Notes under the pieces: generated by a model
What the model was told of the DNA's origin: nothing
Seen by the model: the letters and a program-made list of their open reading frames with translations, nothing else
Databases searched by the model: none
Program-made: the position numbers and the translations under genes
Shown here: piece by piece, positions 5,674 to 11,953 of the stretch
Position numbering within the stretch: position 1 is the first letter of the stretch
Layout: the number at the start of each line of letters is the position of its first letter
Origin: a virus
DNA: 23,937 bases
IMG/VR virus record: IMGVR_UViG_3300027861_000195
Coordinates: 1 to 23,937 of that record
Strand: one strand, 5' to 3'

Positions 5674-5703
5674 GGCGGACTGTCGATTAATCGACAGTCC
5701 GCC
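5674..5703. promoter_or_regulatory. 30-bp perfect palindrome containing the 16-bp operator-like site
   Basis: The arm GGCGGACTGTCGATT is followed directly by its exact reverse complement. The inner 16 bases are the recurrent site TGTCGATTAATCGACA; the extra 7 bp on each side extend the symmetry. It lies just past the stop of the 5716-6600 gene, so in RNA it would be a very stable hairpin as well as a DNA-binding site. Confidence 0.65.
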
Positions 5704-5715
5704 CCTAATTACAGA

Positions 5716-6600
5716 CTAAGCGACCTTGGCGGTTGCAGTCTCGACCTTAGCCTCGGCGCGCACAGTGGCGGCCTTGACCTTGGCAGTGACGTACTTGCTG
5801 AGCACCAGACCGCGCTGGTAAGCCTTCAGCTCGCTCAGAGCGTCCTTGTCAACCTGCTCCTTGAACATGGGAGCAAGGATCTTGGCGTGGGATGCTGCCA
5901 TCCACATACCGTTCACCTTGACCAAGCCCTTGGCCTTGTACTCAACAACGAGTGCCTCGTTCGCGAGACGCTTGGCCTCACGCTCAGCTGCGGCCTTGGT
6001 ATCGGCGGTGTTGACATCGAAAGCAGGAAGTTCGTTCCCGTCCTTATCGACTTCAGTGCAACCGTGATAGCTAGACTTGATAGCCTCGATGATGACCTTG
6101 TTCTTCGCGTCGACCTTGCCGATGTTCGCGAATCGAAGGTTGTCACGTTGACTACCCTTAGCCAGTCCGCGAGCCTCATCAGCACTCGCGAACCGAAGAC
6201 CGTTGTCGGTCAACAGAGGCGAGATACCCTTGCCACCCTTGGGCATGTTGCCCTTGGCGAGAGATCCGAGAGCCTTGATAGCTTCCTCGTCGCCCGATTC
6301 AAGTATGCCGAGCACAATGCCGGCAGCCTGAATCAAAGCGTCGATCTCGGTCACGTTGTACTGCCGAAGCACCTGCGATGCGACGATAATCACGCCACGT
6401 CGACCAGAGGCTCCGCGACCCTCCCATTCCGAAGCGCCGGTAGTACCTCGGGCATGCACGATAACCGGAGTCAAGGTGTGCCGTCGGTTGCGACCGTTCG
6501 CTACAAGAATGTCAGCGTCAACGCCGTGGTTATCAGCGACCGTTTGAAGGCCATCGACAACCTGAGCAGTAGTCTCAATCTCAATTTTCTTAGCAGCCAT
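5716..6600 (-). CDS. Lys/Ala-rich protein, first gene of leftward operon, unknown
   Basis: 294 residues from ATG at 6600 with GGAGAGAG 5 bases upstream. MAAKKIEIETTAQVVDGLQT opens it. A central part reads GVIIVASQVLRQYNVTEIDA, and a lysine/alanine-rich helical tail (KYVTAKVKAATVRAEAKVE) closes it. No catalytic motif is visible and I do not recognise a family. Codons look more uniform than its neighbours' (many AAG, GCC, ACC), which suggests high expression. It lies just downstream of the putative large RNA and of a 16-bp palindrome at 6619-6634, so it could be co-transcribed with the RNA. It may be an abundant early or DNA/RNA-associated protein, but that is inference. Confidence 0.8.
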   Translation of the reverse strand: MAAKKIEIETTAQVVDGLQTVADNHGVDADILVANGRNRRHTLTPVIVHARGTTGASEWEGRGASGRRGVIIVASQVLRQYNVTEIDALIQAAGIVLGILESGDEEAIKALGSLAKGNMPKGGKGISPLLTDNGLRFASADEARGLAKGSQRDNLRFANIGKVDAKNKVIIEAIKSSYHGCTEVDKDGNELPAFDVNTADTKAAAEREAKRLANEALVVEYKAKGLVKVNGMWMAASHAKILAPMFKEQVDKDALSELKAYQRGLVLSKYVTAKVKAATVRAEAKVETATAKVA

Positions 6601-6618
6601 TTTTACTCTCTCCAATAG

Positions 6619-6634
6619 TGTCGATTAATCGACA
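6619..6634. promoter_or_regulatory. 16-bp palindrome upstream of the 5716-6600 gene
   Basis: An exact TGTCGATTAATCGACA, 11 bases from the gene's ribosome-binding site and between that gene and the structured RNA. Its position would allow a bound protein to block transcription into the operon. In RNA it folds to an 8-bp hairpin just before the ribosome-binding site. Confidence 0.6.
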
Positions 6635-6639
6635 GTTAG

Positions 6640-7330
6640 CCCGCTCCACAACGGAACGGGCAGAAATCCAATACACTTAGTGCAAAGGATGGAGACTGTT
6701 ACCGACTGACAGCCTCGAAAGACTGCCAGCCGATAACAGGTAAAAGACTGGAAAAATTGCTTGTTACTTCCGAGGGGATAATCAGTCCGCTCGCATTGCC
6801 TCGCGTGGCAATTACCGCCGATAGGACTAATGCCCTATCACGCCACACTGATTGTAAGGTCAGTAACCCGGCTTTCCGGTTTCATGGCTGCTAGCAGTCC
6901 CCGTACTTACTACGTTACATGGTAACGGGGACTCGATATTGTAGGCTCTCGCCCAGTAGATCCGACTGCTTTTGCGCTTACAAGGTCACCTTTTCCAGTG
7001 ACAAGGGCCCGAAATCGACTACTGTCGCCCGAAAGGGTGACCGGACTAGCGTCCTATTCGTCTTATGATTCCAGACTCGGTAGCGATTTCCCGTAGGTTT
7101 TCTACCGCTGATTTGTCTTGTCTGCCGAGATTGAATGAGCGCGTTTACCGCTATGTTTCGAGTCGCTCCCCGGGCTAGCCCTGATGGACTCCCTTGAATA
7201 GCCGAGCGACTAACGTGTCAGCACGATAAGTGTCTGCACTGCATTCCGGTTAGTAGTTGCTACTAACAGTCTTCACTATTTTGCATTGTCAAAGAACACT
7301 GCGTCCTAATGTCGACCCCGCTAGGGATGT
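6640..7330 (-). ncRNA. Putative giant structured RNA (GOLLD/ROOL-like class), about 690 nt
   Basis: No frame here has a ribosome-binding site, yet hairpins are dense. On the minus strand, 5' to 3' (window coordinates): 7249-7267 (GTTAGTAG/CTACTAAC), 7161-7211 (AGTCGCTC/GAGCGACT with inner GGCTA/TAGCC), 7076-7129 (CTCGG/CCGAG enclosing AGCG-GTAG/CTAC-CGCT), 6985-7002, 6942-6955 (GNRA loop GAGA), 6896-6933 (AGTCCCCG/CGGGGACT), 6847-6864, 6820-6839, 6795-6812, 6696-6739 and 6640-6660. Several pairs are G-U only on this strand. Size, phage context and the multi-hairpin plan resemble GOLLD and ROOL, large phage-encoded RNAs. I cannot confirm membership; it may be a new class. The boundaries are estimates. 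Confidence 0.65.
6696..6739 (-). ncRNA. 19-bp hairpin of the putative large RNA
   Basis: On the minus strand the arm CTGTTATCGGCTGGCAGTC pairs with GGCTGTCAGTCGGTAACAG without a break around the loop TTTCGA. Four of the 19 pairs are G-U wobbles there; on the plus strand the same positions would be C-A mismatches. This is the clearest evidence that the RNA is read leftward. Confidence 0.75.
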
Positions 7331-7343
7331 CTATTAATCAACA
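7328..7343. promoter_or_regulatory. Diverged 16-bp palindrome at the 5' side of the RNA
   Basis: TGTCTATTAATCAACA differs from TGTCGATTAATCGACA at two positions. With the copy at 6619-6634 it brackets the structured RNA, which suggests the same regulator could act at both sides. Confidence 0.4.
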
Positions 7344-7860
7344 GGCACACAGAGAGAATACACGCATCTATCCCTGTAGGTGAACAGGGATAGCAGGTAG
7401 TTTCTAGACGTTAGACTGCTCTGCATTTCTGATTTGATTATAAACGCGGACAGCAATCCAGAGCAGTACAGCGATTTCGCCAGGAGCTGCAGCCCAGTGG
7501 GCCTTTTGGGTATGGGGTGATTTACCTTTATATCGATTTCCCTGTAAGGGAATTGTAGAGCAGTCATGCATTCAGCTTAGTGGATGGGGTACTGCTCGGC
7601 CTGGACAGCGTAGTCTAGCGTTTAGCCTAGCCTGCTATAGGCTATGGTCCCCAATAGTTATAGGTAAGTGATTGTTTTCATAGGGGTATTTGGCTTTTGC
7701 CCCCTTGTTAACTTCAGAGGACAAAAGTTTTAAGGCAATGCGGGCGTCAGGCGTAGCGCATGCGCGTATCAGGGCTAGACCTAACCCTGACCCCCCCGGT
7801 GACCTCAACTCGTACATATATTAACCATACATTTGAACATGCTGAGTATGGCGAGCTGGT
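7344..7860. other. Gene-free, hairpin-rich region
   Basis: No supported gene: two minus frames of 60-77 codons lack ribosome-binding sites. Strong hairpins are CTATCCCTGT/ACAGGGATAG (7368-7393), ACTGCTCTG/CAGAGCAGT (7415-7467), TTCCCT/AGGGAA (7538-7552), GAGCAGT/ACTGCTC (7558-7597), TAGCCT/AGGCTA (about 7624-7645) and TCAGGG/CCCTGA (7769-7790). The ACTGCTC/GAGCAGT arms occur twice and could exchange partners. This may be a further domain of the large RNA, a second RNA, or origin DNA. Strand unresolved. Confidence 0.5.
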
Positions 7861-7861
7861 A

Positions 7862-7963
7862 GGGGGGGTACCTTTTTAGCGGTACCGGGGGTACTTATAC
7901 CTGGAGGGGGGGGGTACTTGACGGCGGTACCTTGGGCAGGTAAGTCTTTGGGGGGTAGGGGGG
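7862..7963 (+). repeat. G-run array with GGGGGTAC-YTT repeats
   Basis: Runs of 5 to 9 G at 7862-7868, 7887-7891, 7906-7914, 7950-7955 and 7958-7963. Repeats of the form GG(G/C)GGTAC(C)TT start at 7864, 7887, 7910 and 7923; the first three are exactly 23 bp apart. The run could form G-quadruplexes on the plus strand or serve as protein-binding iterons at an origin. Confidence 0.55.
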
Positions 7964-7968
7964 TATTA

Positions 7969-8043
7969 CAGACTTACCAGACTAGTCAGACTAGTAATTA
8001 CTTTTGTTTAACAGACTTGGTAGTTACTAACAGACATGTCTGT
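7969..8043. repeat. CAGACT repeats and a 14-bp palindrome
   Basis: CAGAC(T/A) starts at 7969, 7978, 7987, 8012 and 8031. The second and third form a tandem CAGACTAGT pair. The last lies in the perfect palindrome ACAGACATGTCTGT (8030-8043), which ends 12 bases before the first rightward gene. It resembles an iteron/operator region for origin function or control of the rightward transcript. Confidence 0.5.
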
Positions 8044-8055
8044 AAGGGGGCGGGG

Positions 8056-8514
8056 ATGGCGATACATTCTCTGCGGGTTTTAAAAACCAAAAAAAGAAGA
8101 ACTTGTACTTCTTGTGGTGAGAGCATCAAGGCTGGTGTTTCTTACTTTGCTCGTAACAGTTCTTTATCTGACGAGCGCGGGAATCCTGTGTATGGGTTCT
8201 TCTCTACTCACTTGGATTGTGAATGGTTAGTGGGTGAGCTCAGTGTTGGTCTTGGGAGTACTGAGGCTGGGATGAGCTTCCCTGGTTGGTTACCGTCCAG
8301 GTTGTCTGGGATGAAGGAGGTTGAGTTAGAGGGGTTAGATGGTTGGGGGAAGTTGAGTGAAGAGTCTCGGAAGCGTTTTACGGCTTTAAGGAGGCGGAGG
8401 AAGGTTCATGTAGAGCCGAGGCTTGAGTATCGGTACTACGACCCGTACACGAAGGAGAGGACGGGGTTTACGTCGACCCTCACGGGTATGCGTGAAGTGG
8501 TAGGGAACGTGTGA
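8056..8514 (+). CDS. Putative treble-clef zinc-finger protein
   Basis: 152 residues. I choose ATG at 8056, preceded by AAGGGGG; an upstream extension to 7918 would translate the repeat array. Cys17, Cys20, His52 and Cys55 (CTSCGESIKAG, then THLDC) form a CX2C...HX2C set, as in PARP/LIM-like fingers of small phage proteins, so nucleic-acid binding is plausible. The C-terminal part is Arg/Lys-rich (RFTALRRRRKVHVEPRLEYR) and then aromatic. It is the first rightward gene, next to the repeat region, and may be a regulator or accessory replication factor. Codon use is more T-rich than that of the following genes. Confidence 0.72.
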   Translation: MAIHSLRVLKTKKRRTCTSCGESIKAGVSYFARNSSLSDERGNPVYGFFSTHLDCEWLVGELSVGLGSTEAGMSFPGWLPSRLSGMKEVELEGLDGWGKLSEESRKRFTALRRRRKVHVEPRLEYRYYDPYTKERTGFTSTLTGMREVVGNV

Positions 8515-8546
8515 TACGGTTTGGTTGAACTTCCTAGGAGATAGAG

Positions 8547-9134
8547 ATGGCTGATGAACTGATCGACCCGGACACAATGGCTAGGCTTAGCGCCATGATG
8601 AGGCGAGCTCCTATGGATCAGAGCAGTGCTGCTGGGATGGTTCCATCTCCCGCTCTTCCTCCGAATCCGTACAACACGGAGTTCCCTGACTACATCGGGA
8701 ACCCTAACGCTAACTTCGTCATGCCTGAGGTTTCATCAATGATCGGCCCAGACTTCCTAGAGGGGATAAGGGCGCGCCAAAAGATGAGGGAGAGAGCGAT
8801 CTCTACCGAATTGCCCGCTGTCTATAACGAGAGGTTCCCCCCCTACATCGAGGAACGGCCCGCTCTTGGGTTTAGTCCTGGTCCGGGCGAGAGTCGCTGG
8901 GACGCTTATGGCGTGAGAAGCGCTTTTCCAGGCAATAGTTACCCGCCGGCCATGCTGCCGCAGGCAGACCCCGGACTGGGGGCAGAGTTGCGCGACTATC
9001 GAATGCCCACCGCTGAGTTCCAGCCAGCTATGCCTCTTCCCGACTCAGGAAGAGACGCTCGAGTAGAGCAGTTGATTCGCGACATGCAGGAGCAGGAAGA
9101 GTTAGAGGCCAGGCTCCGAGCAATGGGGAGATAG
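8547..9134 (+). CDS. Proline-rich protein 1 of a four-gene cassette, unknown
   Basis: 195 residues from ATG at 8547 with AGGAG 9 bases upstream. It is rich in Pro, Met, Tyr and acidic residues (MDQSSAAGMVPSPALPPNPY, NTEFPDYIGNPNANFVMPEV) and ends in a charged helix (RDMQEQEELEARLRAMGR). Long stretches look disordered. No family recognised. It is the first of four proteins of like composition, joined by TAG-AT-start junctions. A virion-internal, assembly or accessory role upstream of packaging genes is possible but unproven. Confidence 0.72.
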   Translation: MADELIDPDTMARLSAMMRRAPMDQSSAAGMVPSPALPPNPYNTEFPDYIGNPNANFVMPEVSSMIGPDFLEGIRARQKMRERAISTELPAVYNERFPPYIEERPALGFSPGPGESRWDAYGVRSAFPGNSYPPAMLPQADPGLGAELRDYRMPTAEFQPAMPLPDSGRDARVEQLIRDMQEQEELEARLRAMGR

Positions 9135-9136
9135 AT

Positions 9137-9835
9137 GTGGCCCTATTCGACGACTATGAGACCAGGCCGGTGAGGCTTGAGCCGTCGTACCAAGAAGTGG
9201 ATATGCCAACCCTTCTCAGAGATGCTGCCTTGACTGGCGGTCTCGGTGGGACTGTAGGTTTGGGGGCTGGCAGAGCGATGATTCCTTACGAGGGGCTGCC
9301 ACCCTTAAGGCCGACACCTTCAGGGCCGACCGCTCCTCCGCCGGGGTGGGCAGACCCAGAAGTCATGAGTCGGGATCTCCGGGCCAAGATCTTTCCGCCG
9401 CCAGACGCTCCTGGCCTGCTGATAACCAACGACCCAGAAGTTCTTAGGAATAGGTTTACAAACGAAGCTTTTGCTCCTGGCGCTAACGAGGTCCCGCGAC
9501 CGGGGCGCCTAGCCAGACTGGGCGCTGGCGCAAAGCGCTTTGCAGGAGCCGCTCTCGGCCCCGTTGGCATCGCGAAGGACCTAATGTTGGGTTCCACAGT
9601 AGGCGCAGGTTCTGCAGCCCTTGGTTATGAAGCTGGTGGCGGCGATAGGGAGTCAGCAGGACTCTTCACCCCTCCAGGAGAAGGCTACGAAGGTCTTGTT
9701 CGAACTGAAGATATCGAGAGAGTTATTGCTCAGAAGGAGCTCGAGAAGGAAGCCGAAAGGCAAAGACTGCTAGAGCAGTATCGAGCCTCTGGGTATGACT
9801 TAGATCCAAATACCAGGCTCAGAGACTTGAGGTAG
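9137..9835 (+). CDS. Gly/Pro-rich protein 2 with hydrophobic segments, unknown
   Basis: 232 residues from a GTG at 9137; the ATG two bases earlier is out of frame and soon closed. GGGGAG in the preceding gene's last codons is the ribosome-binding site. Residues 28-47 (ALTGGLGGTVGLGAGRAM) and about 128-175 (LGAGAKRFAGAALGPVGIAK and what follows) are Gly/Ala-rich with glycine-zipper spacing, suggesting membrane-active helices such as those of phage ejection proteins. The rest is Pro-rich, with an acidic coiled C-terminus (EKEAERQRLLEQYRASGYD). The ejection idea is inference only. Confidence 0.7.
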   Translation: MALFDDYETRPVRLEPSYQEVDMPTLLRDAALTGGLGGTVGLGAGRAMIPYEGLPPLRPTPSGPTAPPPGWADPEVMSRDLRAKIFPPPDAPGLLITNDPEVLRNRFTNEAFAPGANEVPRPGRLARLGAGAKRFAGAALGPVGIAKDLMLGSTVGAGSAALGYEAGGGDRESAGLFTPPGEGYEGLVRTEDIERVIAQKELEKEAERQRLLEQYRASGYDLDPNTRLRDLR

Positions 9836-9837
9836 AT

Positions 9838-10503
9838 ATGCCCGAAGACGGAATCATTGGCCCGGAGCTCGCAGCAAAGATTGCTGAACTGCAGAGACTG
9901 GATGAACGCGATAGGCAGCGTAGTTTGGCTCGAGCAGAGGGCGCTGTGCCTCCCACCGAAGAGCTCGTCCAGTATGGGCCTGTGCCGCCTGAGTACACCC
10001 CTGTTCCAGGCCCAGCATCTCTCGGCCCTGGTGGGATGGGCCCGAGGGTAGAGATAGACCCGCGTTTTGGTGAATACCCAGGAATACCCTCTGCTCTCCA
10101 AAAATATTCCATGACGGAACCCCGTGGTAATCCAGAGCGCGAGCGTGATGTCCGCAAGGGCTACGCGAACCCGGCATCCGTTGACGCCTACTACCCGGCT
10201 GTTCAGGATGCTTACTTACGGCAGCGTGGGGCGAGAGCAGGCCGTGCCGCGAACCGTGCCGCAGGCTCTGAGAAAGCATGGGAGGACAGCGCATGGAAAC
10301 GCCTTCATGACGAACATATGGACGTGCGAAACCAGGCTTGGGACTATACCAACCCTGATTTAGCGGCCTTTCGCGAGAGACAGCGCCTCCTTGAAGGGGC
10401 TCGCGCCCAAGAAGCCGCAAGGCAGTCAGGGCTTAGTGAGGCGTTCGGCACTCCAGAAGAGCGAGCCAGGACCATTCTGGCTTTGACGGACTTGGGTAGG
10501 TAG
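9838..10503 (+). CDS. Pro/Arg-rich protein 3, unknown
   Basis: 221 residues from ATG at 9838, two bases after the upstream stop, with GAGG overlapping that stop. The N-terminal half is proline-rich (VPPTEELVQYGPVPPEYTPV), the C-terminal half basic and helical (RQRGARAGRAANRAAGSEKA), ending in RTILALTDLGR. No homologous family recognised. The order and junctions match genes 1, 2 and 4 of the cassette, so a shared function or virion location is likely. A long antisense frame is a shadow. Confidence 0.7.
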   Translation: MPEDGIIGPELAAKIAELQRLDERDRQRSLARAEGAVPPTEELVQYGPVPPEYTPVPGPASLGPGGMGPRVEIDPRFGEYPGIPSALQKYSMTEPRGNPERERDVRKGYANPASVDAYYPAVQDAYLRQRGARAGRAANRAAGSEKAWEDSAWKRLHDEHMDVRNQAWDYTNPDLAAFRERQRLLEGARAQEAARQSGLSEAFGTPEERARTILALTDLGR

Positions 10504-10505
10504 AT

Positions 10506-11228
10506 ATGCCAGGCTTCTTCGACGAAAACTTCGGAAGAAAGGTCGCCGGTCTCGTAGGCGGCTGGGGCGAAGGCAAGGTTACATTGGGGGGCCCAGGAGG
10601 CAGGTACGCTAAGCAGCCCAGGGCCGTGCCGCTCTCTCCAGGAGAGGCGTCGAGCGAGTCTATTAGGCTTGGCCCAAGAACTGTGAACTATCCGTTCACA
10701 GGACGAGAAGTAGACCCATCTACCTTTACCCGAGAGCCGGCCCCCTACCTAGGCGCGGTTGTCGGCGGAGAAGGGGCTCTTGACGAGCAGTACGGAAGAC
10801 CTTTCGATGAGTCCGGGTTGCCCCTGTCCGAGAGAACATCTTTTCCATACGAAGGTCAGTTTGCTGCTGGGTCGTTCAGCCATGTGCCTTCAGGGCAGAT
10901 ACCCGAGGACCTGTTGTTCTCTAGGCCGGTCCTCAGGACACATAATCCACAGCAACTCCGTGCGGAGCTCAGAAAGCAGGACGACGCAGCCCTTCAGAGG
11001 ATGCTCTTTGGTAGGCAGATGGTATCGGAGCGAAGCGGGCAGTCTGCAGCAGACCAGATAAACGCTATGCGCGGCCAAGTAAACCTGGACCCAGCGTGGT
11101 CAGTCATGCTTCAAGAGTACGAGAAGAGGTTGGCTGAAAAGCGCCCGCCGGTTCTAGCAGCACTCGCGCCCACCAAAGGTGGGTCGAGCATCGCGTCTCC
11201 CGAAATGATGGCGAGACTCATACGCTAA
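10506..11228 (+). CDS. Protein 4 of the cassette, unknown
   Basis: 240 residues from ATG at 10506 with GTAGG in the upstream stop. Glycine-rich start (FGRKVAGLVGGWGEGKVTLG), then Pro/Tyr/Glu-rich segments (NYPFTGREVDPSTFTREPAP), and a helical C-terminus that ends SPEMMARLIR. This tail echoes the MARL at the start of protein 1 (DTMARLSAMMRR). No catalytic motif. It is the last gene before the structured intergenic region, which probably ends this transcription unit. Confidence 0.7.
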   Translation: MPGFFDENFGRKVAGLVGGWGEGKVTLGGPGGRYAKQPRAVPLSPGEASSESIRLGPRTVNYPFTGREVDPSTFTREPAPYLGAVVGGEGALDEQYGRPFDESGLPLSERTSFPYEGQFAAGSFSHVPSGQIPEDLLFSRPVLRTHNPQQLRAELRKQDDAALQRMLFGRQMVSERSGQSAADQINAMRGQVNLDPAWSVMLQEYEKRLAEKRPPVLAALAPTKGGSSIASPEMMARLIR

Positions 11229-11394
11229 AAAACTTCTTAGTCTGACGTGTGGCCCCTGGCTAGGGCCCCGAAGACACAGGAAGGAGGGGAGTGTCTCCGG
11301 AACCCATTAAGCCGGCTACCTGTCTTTGGTACCGCGACAGGCCCCATGGGCGGGACGTTGAAGGTAACACCTGACCACATAGAGGTCTAGTGGT
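11229..11394. other. Structured intergenic, probable bidirectional end
   Basis: Between convergent genes. Hairpins: GTGT-GGCCC/GGGCC-(bulge)-ACAC (11247-11277), which competes with a GACAC/GTGTC pairing just downstream (11273-11294); CCTGTC/GACAGG (11319-11341); and GACCAC/GTGGTC (11373-11395), directly after the stop of the minus gene. None has a strong U-tract. A 27-codon plus frame begins GTG at 11291 behind AAGGAGGGGA and could be a small gene, but nothing supports it beyond that signal. Confidence 0.45.
11291..11374 (+). CDS. Possible 27-residue ORF (weak)
   Basis: GTG start with AAGGAGG 3-5 bases upstream and stop TGA at 11372-11374. The product, starting MSPEPIKPATCLWYRDRPHG, is hydrophilic and matches no family I know. 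It lies across two hairpins, so chance is a real alternative. Confidence 0.2.
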   Translation: MSPEPIKPATCLWYRDRPHGRDVEGNT

Positions 11395-11838
11395 CTACTG
11401 TCTCTCGAGCGCCCTAATCCTTGCATTCAATTCTCTGAGCTCGCCATTGAGTTCCCCCACTCTTCTCATGTTGTCCATGATGGTAGGGGACTCTCTTAGG
11501 TTTGATTCAATTCGCTGGATGTCTCTTTCGAGCTGGTCTGCTCGGAGTCTTAGTTCGGCTATGGCTGGGTCTTGAACAGACACCTTCATCTCCTCCTGGA
11601 GAAGCCTAACGTCGCCGCGAAGGTCATAGTATGCGCCAGCCAGTCCAAGGATTTGGGTAACCGCAAAGATAACGATCCCAACCATTAACTTGATTGGGAT
11701 CTTCATTTCTTCTGGAGGCGTTTCAGGAACTGGGGCAGGGGGAGATTGCCGCTCTATTGCGCCCTCTACAGCCTCTTTGATGACTTCAATCTGTCGAGTC
11801 GTGCCCCATCGATCTCGACCTTTTTCTGAGTCGCTCAT
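11395..11838 (-). CDS. Single-span membrane protein with coiled coil
   Basis: 147 residues from ATG at 11838; the ribosome-binding site is weak (AAGAAAAAG). Residues 1-48 are charged with a Pro-rich linker (PPAPVPETPPEE). Residues about 49-71 form one transmembrane helix (IKLMVGIVIFAVTQILGLAG). From 72 to the end there is a long Leu/Glu/Arg coiled coil (RLRADQLERDIQRIESNLRE). The layout fits a membrane-anchored coiled-coil protein such as a holin-like or inner-spanin protein, but no lysis motif or partner gene is present. It is the only minus gene inside the right arm. Function open. Confidence 0.72.
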   Translation of the reverse strand: MSDSEKGRDRWGTTRQIEVIKEAVEGAIERQSPPAPVPETPPEEMKIPIKLMVGIVIFAVTQILGLAGAYYDLRGDVRLLQEEMKVSVQDPAIAELRLRADQLERDIQRIESNLRESPTIMDNMRRVGELNGELRELNARIRALERQ

Positions 11839-11893
11839 GACGGACGGTTACTTTTTCTTAGTTGGCTACTTGTCTTTATTCCTGGCCCCTATT

Positions 11894-11937
11894 GGTATAC
11901 CTTAGTTTGACCATTGTCTTAGTGTTGCTATGGCAAC
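11894..11937. promoter_or_regulatory. Divergent control region, two short inverted repeats
   Basis: Between the minus membrane gene and the plus packaging genes. It contains palindrome GGTATACC (11894-11901), a -35-like TTGACC (11907-11912) and inverted repeat GTTGC-TATG-GCAAC (11924-11937). It likely holds promoters for both directions, though no -10 box is convincing. Confidence 0.35.
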
Positions 11938-11953
11938 CATATTGGAGGACACG

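Larger units (their letters stand above)
5562..5715. other. Intergenic with 30-bp perfect palindrome
   Basis: No convincing gene. It contains the hairpin 5575-5588, one arm of the 16-bp inverted repeat, and the 30-bp palindrome 5674-5703. A minus-strand frame between them reads NEPDAFSATDGDEDWKIGAL and then stops near 5600, protein-like but with no ATG, GTG or TTG start; it may be the relic of a lost gene. Confidence 0.5.

Noticed and set aside
5539-6618. 359-codon plus-strand open frame
   Set aside because: Antisense to the 5716-6600 gene, which has a proper ribosome-binding site and fits the leftward operon; the plus frame has no start signal and a codon-shadow composition.
7281-7298. TTGACA on the minus strand as a promoter for the RNA
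   Set aside because: No acceptable -10 hexamer at 16-18 bp spacing; it may simply be part of the RNA.
7334-7817. Two minus frames (60 and 77 codons) in the non-coding region
   Set aside because: Neither has a Shine-Dalgarno sequence and both run across stable hairpins.
7918-8055. N-terminal extension of the zinc-finger gene
   Set aside because: It would translate the G-run and CAGACT repeats; the ATG at 8056 has a better ribosome-binding site.
9854-10420. 188-codon minus-strand open frame
   Set aside because: Opposite to the coupled cassette gene at 9838-10503; no ribosome-binding site.
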